A DNA stretch of 64,000 nucleotides, from contig JADJTW010000013.1 in assembly GCA_016710965.1 (NCBI GenBank), positions 30,094 to 94,093 on the forward strand, in the 5' to 3' direction. The position numbers and the translations under genes are program-made. The notes under the pieces are model-generated. The model was not told the origin of the DNA, ran no database searches, and was given only the letters and a program-made list of their open reading frames with translations. This document shows, piece after piece, positions 8,962-17,861 of the stretch (position 1 is the stretch's first letter; the number at the start of each line of letters is the position of its first letter). The stretch is from Flavobacteriales bacterium (GTDB lineage: Bacteria > Bacteroidota > Bacteroidia > Flavobacteriales_F > PHOS-HE28).

Positions 8962-9642
8962 TCAATGGATCCCGAAACGAACGTAATGGATGGTGCGGCC
9001 TTCGGCAAGCCACATCTGTTCGTAGTACGTGCGGATGTTCAGCACGGCCTGTTCTGTTGGTGATACGCGCTGGACCAGATCGGCATACACGTTCGCGCTC
9101 TGCTCGTGGACCGGGAGCTTGTGCTCCGCGATCTGCTCCAAGGTGTACTCGTAGAGCAGCGGGCTATCCGTCTTCAGGTGGATGATCCCGCCGGGCTTGA
9201 GGATCTCCTTGTAACGCGCCAGGAAAAGCGGGCTGGTGAGCCGCTTGCGCGCTTTGCCGATCTGCGGATCGGAGAACGTGAGCCAGATCTCATCCGCTTC
9301 CCGAGGACCGAAGCAGTGCAGAAGATGATCAACGTGAGTACGCAGGAAGCCGACGTTGGTGAGCCCTTCCTCCTTCGCGGTGCGCGCACCACGCCAGATG
9401 CGCGCGCCCTTGATGTCCACCCCGAGGTAGTTGCGGTGTGGGTTCAACCGGGCCAGGCCCACCGTGTACTCCCCTCCGCCGCAGCCTAACTCAAGTACCA
9501 AGGGTGCTTCGCGCTTGAAGAGCCTGGCGTTCCATTTTCCCTTGAATAGGAAACCGCCTTGCATGAGCTCGGTGAACGTCGGCTGCACGACATGGTCGAA
9601 CGTGAGGTTCTCTGCGAAGCGGGAGAGCTTGTTCTTGCCCAT
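8962..9642 (-). CDS. trmB: tRNA (guanine-N7)-methyltransferase
   Basis: 226 residues starting MGKNKLSRFAENLTF at 9642. The frame is open 36 codons further upstream, but those residues do not fit the family. The SAM-binding motif LELGCGGGEYTVGLA and the LTFSDPQIGKARKRL and KTDSPLLYEYTLE segments are those of TrmB, which methylates G46 of tRNA. A TACTTTCG box at 9655-9662 (one mismatch to the consensus) sits 13 bases upstream and suggests a very short leader. Confidence 0.92.
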   Translation of the reverse strand: MGKNKLSRFAENLTFDHVVQPTFTELMQGGFLFKGKWNARLFKREAPLVLELGCGGGEYTVGLARLNPHRNYLGVDIKGARIWRGARTAKEEGLTNVGFLRTHVDHLLHCFGPREADEIWLTFSDPQIGKARKRLTSPLFLARYKEILKPGGIIHLKTDSPLLYEYTLEQIAEHKLPVHEQSANVYADLVQRVSPTEQAVLNIRTYYEQMWLAEGRTIHYVRFGIH

Positions 9643-9802
9643 TGAAAAGGGCGGCGAAAGTAGGCTGCAAGCGGCAAGGGCATTTACCGCAACGACGCAG
9701 CGAACACAACGACCCTTTAAGGGGAACTCCGATACCCTTGCGTTGCGCATTCGTTGCGTTCGCCATGCCGTTGCGGCCAGCTATTCTCCCACCTTCGCCC
9801 CG

Positions 9803-10873
9803 ATGTTCAATGGTGCGCGCATCCTGGTGGCTCCGCTCGATTGGGGCTTGGGGCATGCCGCACGGTGCGTACCCATCATCCAACGTCTCCTGGATCACGA
9901 TGCAACCCCGATCCTCGGCGCCGATGGTGGTCCGCTAGGGTTGTTGGGCATGGAGTTCCCGCAACTGGAGCACGTTCGCATTCCGGGCATGGACGTGCGC
10001 TACTCGAAGAGCAGCAGCCAGCTCTGGAGCATGGCGCAGCAATTCCCCGCCATGGTGCGCAGCGTTCAGGCCGAGCGTGCAGCATTCGATCGCCTGCGTC
10101 ATCAGCTCCGACTCGATGCGGTCATAAGCGACCAGCGGTTCGGGATCCGAAGCGCGGAACTGCCGAGCGTGATCATCACCCATCAGGTGTTCCCTTTCAC
10201 ACCCTTGGTGCAAGCTGCTTTGCGGAAGGTCAATCTCCACCATATCGCCCGTTTCGATCGCTGTTGGGTCATGGACGAGCCGAAGGCGCCTGGATTGGCA
10301 GGTGAACTCTCGCATGGACGATCACTGCCTGCGAACGCACGGTACATCGGGACGGTGAGCCGCATGGCTTCGCCGAAGGCGACAGTCAAGAAGCGCTATG
10401 GTGTTGCAGCCGTGATCAGTGGGCCCGAACCGCAGCGCACACTGTTGGAGCAATTGCTCATTGATCAACTTCGATCGATGGAGGGGGAACACTTGCTGGT
10501 CCTTGGCCAACCGAATTCAGCCCGCGAAGCACGAATCGGCAACCTCACGATCCGCTCGCACCTTTCCGGGCTCGAACTGACCAAGGCGCTGCTTGCCTCG
10601 GACCTGATCGTTTCGCGCAGCGGTTACACCACCTTGATGGACCTGGCGGCGATCGGTCGCTCGGCGTTGATCGTTCCTACGCCCGGCCAGGCAGAGCAGG
10701 AGTACCTCGCAGAATTGCATGCACGTACAGGACGCTTCATGGTGCAGCACCAGGACAAACTTGACGTTAGCGCCGCGATGGCACGCTCCACAGCCTTGGT
10801 CGCACCGCCACTGGCCCCCCATACTCCGCTGTTGGAACAGGCTTTGAAAGACCTCGTCGGCCTTCTCCGTTGA
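9803..10873 (+). CDS. Glycosyltransferase, MurG/UGT-like (GT-B fold)
   Basis: 356 residues from the ATG at 9803 (MFNGARILVAPLDWGLGHA). The N-terminal half has the GLGHAARC glycine-rich turn seen in MurG-like enzymes. The C-terminal half has SDLIVSRSGYTTLMDLAAIG and PTPGQAEQEYLAELH, the nucleotide-sugar site of GT-B proteins. Related Bacteroidota proteins are annotated only as glycosyltransferases; donor and acceptor are not readable from sequence. It is divergent from trmB and followed 24 bases later by a secreted nuclease. Confidence 0.82.
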   Translation: MFNGARILVAPLDWGLGHAARCVPIIQRLLDHDATPILGADGGPLGLLGMEFPQLEHVRIPGMDVRYSKSSSQLWSMAQQFPAMVRSVQAERAAFDRLRHQLRLDAVISDQRFGIRSAELPSVIITHQVFPFTPLVQAALRKVNLHHIARFDRCWVMDEPKAPGLAGELSHGRSLPANARYIGTVSRMASPKATVKKRYGVAAVISGPEPQRTLLEQLLIDQLRSMEGEHLLVLGQPNSAREARIGNLTIRSHLSGLELTKALLASDLIVSRSGYTTLMDLAAIGRSALIVPTPGQAEQEYLAELHARTGRFMVQHQDKLDVSAAMARSTALVAPPLAPHTPLLEQALKDLVGLLR

Positions 10874-10896
10874 GCACCTCTTACTTTTCGCCTTCC

Positions 10897-12144
10897 ATGA
10901 AGTTCATCGCAACGCTATCCGTTCTCGTTTCCGCTCTCTGGTGCATTCCGTGCCATGCGCAATATGACCTTGACCAGCATTTGCGCAGGATCGAGGAACA
11001 GCACGCGCGCTTGCAGGAGCAGGAGAAGGCCATGATCGCGCGCTTGGACTCAGCGAAGCTCGCGATCGTGCGACGCGACCTGACGGCGAAGGGGCTGCCG
11101 AAACTGGAAACCGGCGATGAGGTGATCGTACATCCCGGCCACATGCTCGTGTACAGCGAAAAGTTCGAAGTGCCGAAGTGGACGGCGCACATCGCCACGC
11201 CCGACCTGATCACGGGCAACCTCGCACGCATCGATTCCTTCCTTCCCGACCCGCAGGTGAAGACCGGCACCGCCGTGACCGTCGACTATTGGAACAGCGG
11301 CTACGATCGCGGCCACATGGTGCCCAGCGCCGACATGCGATGGAACTATGAAGCATTGAAAGGCACTTACTACTACTCCAACGTTTGCCCGCAGGTGCCC
11401 GAACTGAACCGAGGCACATGGGCCGAGCTGGAGGATTGGGGCCGACGGTATGTGAACTTCAGCAAGCGACGCCTCTTCATCGTAACCGGTCCGGTGCTTC
11501 GCGATGGGCTGCCCACCATGCAGAAGACCGATCGCCAGAACGAAGTAGCCATTCCGGAACTGTTCTGGAAGGTGATCGCCGACCTCGATGGCGACAAGCC
11601 GAAGGCCATCGCGTTCGTCATGCGCAACGCAGCCCAGGAATACCCTCCCATCAGCTATGCGGTTACGGTGGACAGTGTGGAAGCCCTCACCGGCCTGGAT
11701 TTCTTCTCCGCGCTCGATGATGCCACGGAGGACAGGATCGAGGCCATGCGGGAGCCGAAGGACTGGTACGCCGAGGGCGACCCTTTCTTCGGTGAGGTTG
11801 AACCGTTGAAGGCGCCATTGCCCAAGGGCATGTTCAACACCGTGCAGGCCAAGTACCACATAGGGCAAACCTCCACTATTTGCGGCACCGTGGTGAGCAC
11901 GCGCAAGACGGCGAAGGCCAAGGCGATCTACCTCAACTTCGACCGCATGCACCCGCATCAGGATTTCTACGCCACCATCTGGGAATACAACGGACCGAAC
12001 TTCAGTTACGATCCCGAGGTGTACCTGATGAACAAGAAGATCTGCGTCACGGGGAAAGTCACGATCTACGACGACATCCCGCGGATCAGCATCAACAACG
12101 AGTCGGAGGTGCGCACCTTCGAGGAGGCCGCTACCGGGAAGTGA
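10897..12144 (+). CDS. Secreted DNA/RNA non-specific endonuclease with C-terminal OB-like domain
   Basis: 415 residues. The ATG at 10897 gives a clean signal peptide (MKFIATLSVLVSALWC, then CHAQ). A coiled segment at 22-60 (HLRRIEEQHARLQEQEKAM) precedes the beta-beta-alpha-metal nuclease domain. Its catalytic box is YDRGHMVPSADMRW (DRGH), with metal-site support further on (YYYSNVCPQVPELNRGTW). The last 90 residues (YHIGQTSTICGTVVSTRK to PRISINNESEVRTF) look like an OB-fold. It would act outside the cytoplasm on DNA or RNA. It is convergent with the histidine kinase, with stops adjacent. Confidence 0.9.
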   Translation: MKFIATLSVLVSALWCIPCHAQYDLDQHLRRIEEQHARLQEQEKAMIARLDSAKLAIVRRDLTAKGLPKLETGDEVIVHPGHMLVYSEKFEVPKWTAHIATPDLITGNLARIDSFLPDPQVKTGTAVTVDYWNSGYDRGHMVPSADMRWNYEALKGTYYYSNVCPQVPELNRGTWAELEDWGRRYVNFSKRRLFIVTGPVLRDGLPTMQKTDRQNEVAIPELFWKVIADLDGDKPKAIAFVMRNAAQEYPPISYAVTVDSVEALTGLDFFSALDDATEDRIEAMREPKDWYAEGDPFFGEVEPLKAPLPKGMFNTVQAKYHIGQTSTICGTVVSTRKTAKAKAIYLNFDRMHPHQDFYATIWEYNGPNFSYDPEVYLMNKKICVTGKVTIYDDIPRISINNESEVRTFEEAATGK

Positions 12145-13185
12145 TCACTCCGCAGCCTGCAGGGTGAAAGTGAAGGTGGTGCCCTTGCCTTCCTCGCTAC
12201 GCACAGTGATGGTCTGCCCGTGCGCATCGATGATATGCTTGACGATGGCAAGGCCCAGGCCCGAGCCGCCTTCATTGCGCGCACGGCTCTTGCCCACCCG
12301 GTAGAACCTCTCGAACAGGCGTGGCAGATGCTCGGGACTGATACCGATGCCGTCATCGCTCACCTCCACCACGCGCTGCTCGCCCAACGCATAGCTCGTG
12401 ATGGTGCATGTGCCTCCGTTGCGACCGTAGTTGATGGCATTGTTGATCAGGTTCAGGAAGACCTGGCCTAACCGGCTGCGATCGGCCGACACCAGCACCC
12501 CCGCTTCCACATCGTTGCGCAGGGCCACCCCCTTCTCCTTGGCATGCATCTCGATGGCTTCGATCGTCTCGGTCACCACGGTGCGCAGGTCGGTGCGTTC
12601 CACGCGCAGTTCCATCACGCCGCTCTCGAGCTTGGTGATCATGTCCAGGTCCTCCACGATCTTCATCAGCCTGTCCACGCCATTGCTTGCGCGGTTGAGG
12701 AAATCGCGGTTCACCTTCTCGTCTTCCAGGCCTCCTTCGAGCAAGGTGAGCACGTAGCCCTGTATGTTGAAGATGGGCGTCTTGAGCTCGTGCGCGAGGT
12801 TGCCGATGAACTCGCGGCGGAACTGCTCGCGCTCCTGCAACTCGCGGATCTCGCTTCGCCGCTCGCTCGCCCACTCCATCACTTCGGCGTTCACCCGGCT
12901 CAGTTCGTCGCCCTTCGGCGTCTCCTCCGATGCAGTGCCGCGGCTGCGCTTGAGGTCATGCACCGTGCGATAGAGCACCTTGATCCGGTTATGCACGAAA
13001 CGCTCGATCCCGAAGTAGAAGGTGATGTACGCCACGATGAGCACCAGCAATGCGCAGAGGAAGGGCCACCACGCCGACCAAGCCGAGTGGGCGATGTCGG
13101 GTGAAATGCCGGCGAGCAAGCCGCCGACCACCGCTACGGCGAGTGCCGCAAGCAAGGCGACCTGTCGCGTGGTGAGCTGCCCCAT
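12145..13185 (-). CDS. Sensor histidine kinase, PhoR-like
   Basis: 346 residues. Two N-terminal membrane helices (about 8-28 and 38-60) leave only a short outside loop, so sensing is probably within the membrane or through a partner. A linker follows, then the H-box NLAHELKTPIFNIQGYV, N-box NLINNAINYGRNGG, and G-boxes DDGIGISPEHLPRLFERF and GSGLGLAIVKHIIDAHG. There is no adjacent response regulator. A Na/Pi cotransporter gene is divergent, which hints at phosphate control, but that is inference from context. Confidence 0.92.
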   Translation of the reverse strand: MGQLTTRQVALLAALAVAVVGGLLAGISPDIAHSAWSAWWPFLCALLVLIVAYITFYFGIERFVHNRIKVLYRTVHDLKRSRGTASEETPKGDELSRVNAEVMEWASERRSEIRELQEREQFRREFIGNLAHELKTPIFNIQGYVLTLLEGGLEDEKVNRDFLNRASNGVDRLMKIVEDLDMITKLESGVMELRVERTDLRTVVTETIEAIEMHAKEKGVALRNDVEAGVLVSADRSRLGQVFLNLINNAINYGRNGGTCTITSYALGEQRVVEVSDDGIGISPEHLPRLFERFYRVGKSRARNEGGSGLGLAIVKHIIDAHGQTITVRSEEGKGTTFTFTLQAAE

Positions 13186-13296
13186 GGCGGCTAAGGTATT
13201 GGGGGCGCGCGCCGCGCGATGGCGACAGATGGATACTTAACCTTCCCGAAACATCGCGCAGGTACATTGCTCCCCGGCGCTCATAGCGCACTTCGC

Positions 13297-14982
13297 ATGC
13301 GCTTCGGCATACTGGAATTCCTTACGCTCGCTGGCTCCCTCGGCCTCTTCATCTATGGCATGAAGGTGATGAGCGAGGGCCTCCAGAAAGTGGCCAGCCG
13401 TGGCACCCGCACCGTCCTGCGCGCCATGACCTCCAATCGGTTCGCAGGGGTGCTCACCGGATTCGTTAGCACGGCCGTGATCCAGAGCAGCAGCGCCGCC
13501 ACGGTGATGACGGTGAGCTTCGTGAACGCCGGTCTGCTCAATGTACGGCAGGCCATCAGCGTGATCATGGGCGCCAACATCGGCACCACGATCAAGGCGC
13601 TGCTCTTCAGCTGGGCCGCCATGTCCGATATGAGCGTGACCAAGCTGGCCGTCCCGCTCATCGGCATCGCCTTCCCGCTTCTCTTCCTGAAGACGCCCCG
13701 TGCGCGCGCCGGCGCCGAGTTCCTCATGGGCACCGCCCTCCTCTTCCTGGGCATCGAATTCATGAAGCATGCGGTACCCGCTCCATCGGCCGAAGCCCTG
13801 GCCTTCCTCCACGACCTGAGCGACCGCGGACTGCTGAGCGTGCTGCTTTTCGTGCTCATCGGTACCGCGCTCACGGCCGTGATCCAATCCTCCAGCGCCT
13901 CCATCGCGCTCACCCTGGTGCTGGTGGAGAACGGCACCATCGGTTATGATATGGCCGCCGCGCTGGTGCTGGGCGAGAACATCGGCACCACGATCACGGC
14001 CAACATCGCCGCACTGGTGGCCAACGCATGGGCCAAGCGCGCCGCCCGCGCCCATCTGCTCTTCAACATCATCGGGGTGGCATGGGCGCTCCTGCTCTTC
14101 AGGCCCTACCTCAACGCCATCGACCTGGTCGTCACCGAGCTCTTCGGCGCCTCGCCGTACCAGGAACAAAGCACCGTCAAATGGGCGCTTACGGGTTTGC
14201 ACATTTCCTTCAACGTGATCAATACGCTATTGCTGGTGAGCTTCATCCCCACGCTCGAGCGCATCGTTACGTGGATGGTTCCCGCCCGCAATGAAGTAGA
14301 TGAGGAATACAGGCTGGAATACCTCGATGCCGACATCCCACTGACACCGGAACTATCACTGATAGAAGCGCGCAAGGAGATCGCCCGCTTCGGACGGGTG
14401 GCGCACGACATGCTGCGCATGGTGCGCGAACTGCTCACCGCCAAGGACATGGCCCAGCGGCATGCGCTCATGGAAAAGCTAGCCCGCTCCGAGCGTATTA
14501 CCGACCGCATCGAAGTGGAAGTGGGCAAGTACCTGACGAAGACCGGCGCCGAGGTGCGCAATGAAGAGATCAGCGCGCGCATCCGTGGCATGCTGGCCAT
14601 CGTAGGCGATCTGGAGCGCGTGGGGGACATCTTCTTCCAGATGAGCAAATCCATGGAGCGCAAGCTGGACGAGCGCCTGTGGTTCACGCCCGAGCAACGC
14701 CAATACCTCATGGGCATGCTCGACCTGCTGGACCAGGCCTTCGCCGTGATGCACGCCAACCTGGAGGCCGACGACGGGCGGGTGAACCTCGATGGCGCCG
14801 TGGAGGTGGAGCAACGGATCAACGCCATGCGCGACCAGTTGCGACGCCTGCACCTGAAGAGCATCGAAGAAGGCGACTACAATGTGCGCAGCGGGCTGGT
14901 GTACAACGATCTCTTCAGCAGCTGCGAGAATGTGGGCGACCACCTGATCAATGTGAGCGAGGCGCTGGCCGGCGAAATGTGA
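13297..14982 (+). CDS. Na/Pi cotransporter family protein with PhoU-like C-terminus
   Basis: 561 residues from MRFGILEFLTLAGSLGLF. The two inverted PNaS repeats are clear: VSTAVIQSSSAATVMTVSF with GANIGTTIKA, and LTAVIQSSSASIALTLVLV with GENIGTTITA. About eight membrane helices fill residues 1-350. The last 200 residues are helical (ARKEIARFGRVAHDMLRMV, IVGDLERVGDIFF), like PhoU. The family moves phosphate with sodium, often as an exporter or overflow route in bacteria. It is divergent from the PhoR-like kinase. Confidence 0.93.
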   Translation: MRFGILEFLTLAGSLGLFIYGMKVMSEGLQKVASRGTRTVLRAMTSNRFAGVLTGFVSTAVIQSSSAATVMTVSFVNAGLLNVRQAISVIMGANIGTTIKALLFSWAAMSDMSVTKLAVPLIGIAFPLLFLKTPRARAGAEFLMGTALLFLGIEFMKHAVPAPSAEALAFLHDLSDRGLLSVLLFVLIGTALTAVIQSSSASIALTLVLVENGTIGYDMAAALVLGENIGTTITANIAALVANAWAKRAARAHLLFNIIGVAWALLLFRPYLNAIDLVVTELFGASPYQEQSTVKWALTGLHISFNVINTLLLVSFIPTLERIVTWMVPARNEVDEEYRLEYLDADIPLTPELSLIEARKEIARFGRVAHDMLRMVRELLTAKDMAQRHALMEKLARSERITDRIEVEVGKYLTKTGAEVRNEEISARIRGMLAIVGDLERVGDIFFQMSKSMERKLDERLWFTPEQRQYLMGMLDLLDQAFAVMHANLEADDGRVNLDGAVEVEQRINAMRDQLRRLHLKSIEEGDYNVRSGLVYNDLFSSCENVGDHLINVSEALAGEM

Positions 14983-15477
14983 TCACTGAACCACGATGGC
15001 TTCGCTCATCACGGTGTTGCTCGCGTTCAGCGTGCGATCCACCATGTAGGCGCTGATGCGGACGGTATCGCCCACGGAACTGTATGGCCAGGGCTTCAGC
15101 GCCACGCTCATCTCGCCTTCCAATGCCTTGTTCTGGCCCGTGGGCGTGATCCGGGGGATCCGGTAGTACAAGGGAAGGGCGAACTGGATGCGCACCCAGT
15201 TGCCGTTCTGCAGCTCGTCGTATTCCAGGTAGAGGTTGTAGTAGTACGCGGAACCGGTATTGAAGGGCGGCAGGTTATCGTAGGAATCGAGGCCCACATC
15301 GCCATCCCCGTCGGTGAAGGTGAAGGTGAACGAGGCTGAATCGCCCTGCTGCTCCAGCGACTTGAAGGCGATCACAGGCTCGGCAGGGAACTTCTCCTCC
15401 TTGCGGCAGCCCGCGGAGAGCGAGAATGCCAGCAGGAGCACTGCACCTAGTTTTGCCCGATCGCGATTCAGCAACAT
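14983..15477 (-). CDS. Small lipoprotein
   Basis: 164 residues from MLLNRDRAKLGAVLLLAFSL. The lipobox SAGC places the lipidated cysteine near residue 24. The mature chain contains FTFTFTDGDGDVGLDS, a calcium-binding-like Asp-rich turn, and a beta-rich remainder ending SEAIVVQ. It is common in Bacteroidota as an uncharacterised lipoprotein. Its start is only 12 bases from the divergent LuxE-like gene, with a TACTTTTG box in that gap. Confidence 0.75.
   Translation of the reverse strand: MLLNRDRAKLGAVLLLAFSLSAGCRKEEKFPAEPVIAFKSLEQQGDSASFTFTFTDGDGDVGLDSYDNLPPFNTGSAYYYNLYLEYDELQNGNWVRIQFALPLYYRIPRITPTGQNKALEGEMSVALKPWPYSSVGDTVRISAYMVDRTLNASNTVMSEAIVVQ
15448..15455 (+). promoter_or_regulatory. 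Possible -7 box for the LuxE-like gene
   Basis: TAGTTTTG matches TAnnTTTG and lies about 35 bases before the LuxE-like start, inside the signal-peptide codons of the divergent lipoprotein gene. The two divergent genes have almost no intergenic room, so such an internal promoter would be needed. No -33 TTG was found. Confidence 0.3.
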
Positions 15478-15482
15478 GGTCC

Positions 15483-15490
15483 CAAAAGTA
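15483..15490 (-). promoter_or_regulatory. Possible -7 box for the lipoprotein gene
   Basis: TACTTTTG on the minus strand begins at the first base of the opposite gene's ATG and ends 6 bases before the lipoprotein ATG. If used, the transcript would be leaderless or nearly so. Confidence 0.35.
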
Positions 15491-16503
15491 TGAAGGCCGC
15501 CTCCCCTTCGGTTGCCGTTGCTCAGTTGATGGAGCGGTTGTTCCAAGTGGAGGGGCCCGATGCCTTCAACGCGCTTGCGCTGGATCTATTTCGCCTCCAT
15601 GCGATGCAGAACCCCGTCTATCGGGCCTTTCTGGGAGGGCTGCGCATCGCGGCTGACCAAGTGGATTCCGTCGATCGGATCCCCCACCTGCCCATCACCC
15701 TCTTCCGGCAGCACCGGGTGCTGTTGGAAGGACTTGAACCAGAGGTCACCTTCACCAGCAGCGGCACCACGGGCGCTGTCACCAGCAGCCACCATGTGCC
15801 CTGGCCGGACTTGTACGAGCGCTCGTTCATTACCTCATTCAAGGCCGTCTATGGCGATCCGCGTGCGTGGCGCATCCTGGCCTTGCTTCCCGCCTACCTG
15901 GAGCGAAGCGGCAGCTCATTGGTGTATATGGCCGAGAAGCTCATCCGGCTTTCAGGTGATCCGCTCAGCGGCACCTGCCTCTACCGGTATGATGAGCTGG
16001 CCGAAGTCCTACGACGATCGGAAACGGAAGGTCGCAAGACCCTGCTGCTCGGTGTCCCGTTCGCGTTGCTCGATCTGGCGGAGCAGCATCCGATGCCGTT
16101 GAAGCACACGTTGATCATGGAAACCGGCGGAATGAAGGGTCGTCGACCGGAGATCGTGCGCGAGGAGCTGCACCGCATCCTGAAGCAGGCGTTCGGTGTG
16201 CCAACGGTACACAGCGAGTACGGCATGACCGAACTCCTATCGCAGGCATGGAGTACCGGTGATGGCCTCTACCGCTGCCCGCCATGGATGCAGGTGCGCA
16301 TCCGCGATGTGAACGACCCTTTCGCATCGGTTCCGTTCGGGCGCACCGGTGGCATCGATGTCATCGACCTGTGCAACATCGCCAGCTGTCCGTTCATCAG
16401 CACGCAGGACCTGGGGCGAATGAACCCCGATGGTTCGTTCCAGGTGCTTGGGCGCTTCGACCGTAGCGATATACGCGGCTGCAACCTCTTGGTAGAGACC
16501 TAG
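15490..16503 (+). CDS. LuxE/acyl-protein synthetase-like adenylating enzyme
   Basis: 337 residues. VTFTSSGTTGAVTSSHHV is the adenylate-forming P-loop of the LuxE/PaaK group. LIMETGGMKGRRPEIVREEL and HSEYGMTELLSQAW are the family's central and acyl-adenylate motifs, and QDLGRMNPDGSFQVLGRFD is the hinge. Non-luminous relatives occur widely in Bacteroidota and probably activate a fatty or aryl acid; the substrate is unknown. It converges on tyrS with the two stop codons overlapping by two bases. Confidence 0.87.
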   Translation: MKAASPSVAVAQLMERLFQVEGPDAFNALALDLFRLHAMQNPVYRAFLGGLRIAADQVDSVDRIPHLPITLFRQHRVLLEGLEPEVTFTSSGTTGAVTSSHHVPWPDLYERSFITSFKAVYGDPRAWRILALLPAYLERSGSSLVYMAEKLIRLSGDPLSGTCLYRYDELAEVLRRSETEGRKTLLLGVPFALLDLAEQHPMPLKHTLIMETGGMKGRRPEIVREELHRILKQAFGVPTVHSEYGMTELLSQAWSTGDGLYRCPPWMQVRIRDVNDPFASVPFGRTGGIDVIDLCNIASCPFISTQDLGRMNPDGSFQVLGRFDRSDIRGCNLLVET

Positions 16504-17786
16504 CCGACCCTCACGAGGAAGTAGTTCTTCTTCCCCCGTTGCAAAAGGATCAGCCCGCCGTTGAGCAAATCGGCGCTGGTGATGCTCGCCTCCTCGCCCA
16601 CCTTGCGCTTGTTCACGCTGATGCTGTTCTCCTTCAGCGCGCGTTTGGCCTCGCCCCTGCTCGGCATGAAACCGGTGGCATCGCTCAGGAGCTCGGCGAT
16701 CGGCAGGCCTGCATCGAGCTTTGCGCGGGGGATCTCGCCTTGCGGCACACCCTCGAAGATGTCCAGCAGCTGATCGCTCGTGAACGCACCCAAGGATTCC
16801 GTGGTCGCATTGCCGAAGAGGACATTGCTCGCCTCGATCGCGCTTTGCAAGGCGGCCTCGCCATGCGCACGCCGGGTAATATCGGCTGCTAGCAGCTTCT
16901 GCAAGGTGCCGGGCTTCGCAGCATGCTCGGTCTCTCGCGCCTCGATCTCCTCCCGCTCCCACGTGGTGAAGATCCGCGCGAAGCGCACCACATCGGCATC
17001 GCTCGCATTCAACCAGAACTGGTAGAATTTGTAGGGAGAGGTACGCGCGGCATCGAGCCACACGTTGCCGCTCTCGCTCTTGCCGAATTTGCTTCCGTCG
17101 GCCTTGGTGAGCAGCGGTGTGGTGATCGCGAACGCCGGGTTGGCGGCCGCTTCATCGCCGCCCATGCGACGGATGAGCTCAGTGCCGGTGGTGATGTTGC
17201 CCCACTGGTCGCTGCCGCCCATCTGGAAGTTGCAGCCTTTGTTCTTCCACAGCCAGTAATAGTCATAGCCCTGCACCAGCTGGTAGCTGAACTCCGTGAA
17301 GCTCAGGCCGGTCTCCAGGCGGTTCTTCACGCTGTCCTTCGCCATCATGTAGTTCACGGTGAGGTGCTTGCCCACTTCGCGGATGAAGCGCAGGAACCCC
17401 ATGCCCTGGAACCAGTCGTAGTTGTTCACCAGCTCGGCCGCGCGATCGCCGGTGAAATCGAGGAAGCGCTCGAGCTGCACTTGTATGCACGCCTGGTTGT
17501 GACGCAGCGCACCTTCATCGAGCAGGTTGCGCTCGGCGCTTTTGCCACTGGGGTCGCCCACCATGCCGGTGGCGCCGCCCACCAGCGCGATGGGCGTGTG
17601 GCCGCAACGCTGGAAATGCACCAGGATCATGATCTGCACGAGGTTGCCCACATGCAGGCTGTCGGCCGTGGGGTCGAAGCCGATGTAGCCGCGCTGGGGT
17701 CCCTTGGCCAGTTGGTCTTCCGCGCCGGGCATGCTGTCGTGCAGCAGCCCGCGCCAGCGCAATTCCTCAATGAAGCTCTTCGCCAT
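16500..17786 (-). CDS. tyrS: Tyrosyl-tRNA synthetase
   Basis: 428 residues from MAKSFIEELRWRGLLHD. The class I HIGH-type motif reads DSLHVGNL and the KMSKS-type loop reads KADGSKFGKSESGN. GGSDQWGNITTGTELI is the TyrRS tyrosine/ATP-site segment. The last 60 residues (SISVNKRKVGEEASIT) are the S4 RNA-binding domain. Length is normal. The open frame continues far upstream of the true start but has no family similarity there. Confidence 0.95.
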   Translation of the reverse strand: MAKSFIEELRWRGLLHDSMPGAEDQLAKGPQRGYIGFDPTADSLHVGNLVQIMILVHFQRCGHTPIALVGGATGMVGDPSGKSAERNLLDEGALRHNQACIQVQLERFLDFTGDRAAELVNNYDWFQGMGFLRFIREVGKHLTVNYMMAKDSVKNRLETGLSFTEFSYQLVQGYDYYWLWKNKGCNFQMGGSDQWGNITTGTELIRRMGGDEAAANPAFAITTPLLTKADGSKFGKSESGNVWLDAARTSPYKFYQFWLNASDADVVRFARIFTTWEREEIEARETEHAAKPGTLQKLLAADITRRAHGEAALQSAIEASNVLFGNATTESLGAFTSDQLLDIFEGVPQGEIPRAKLDAGLPIAELLSDATGFMPSRGEAKRALKENSISVNKRKVGEEASITSADLLNGGLILLQRGKKNYFLVRVG

Positions 17787-17861
17787 GATGCGGTCGGTGC
17801 GCGAATGTAGCCGGAGCGCTCGTGCCCGCTGGTCTACCTTGCGCGCCCCGCCTTCGGCGGC

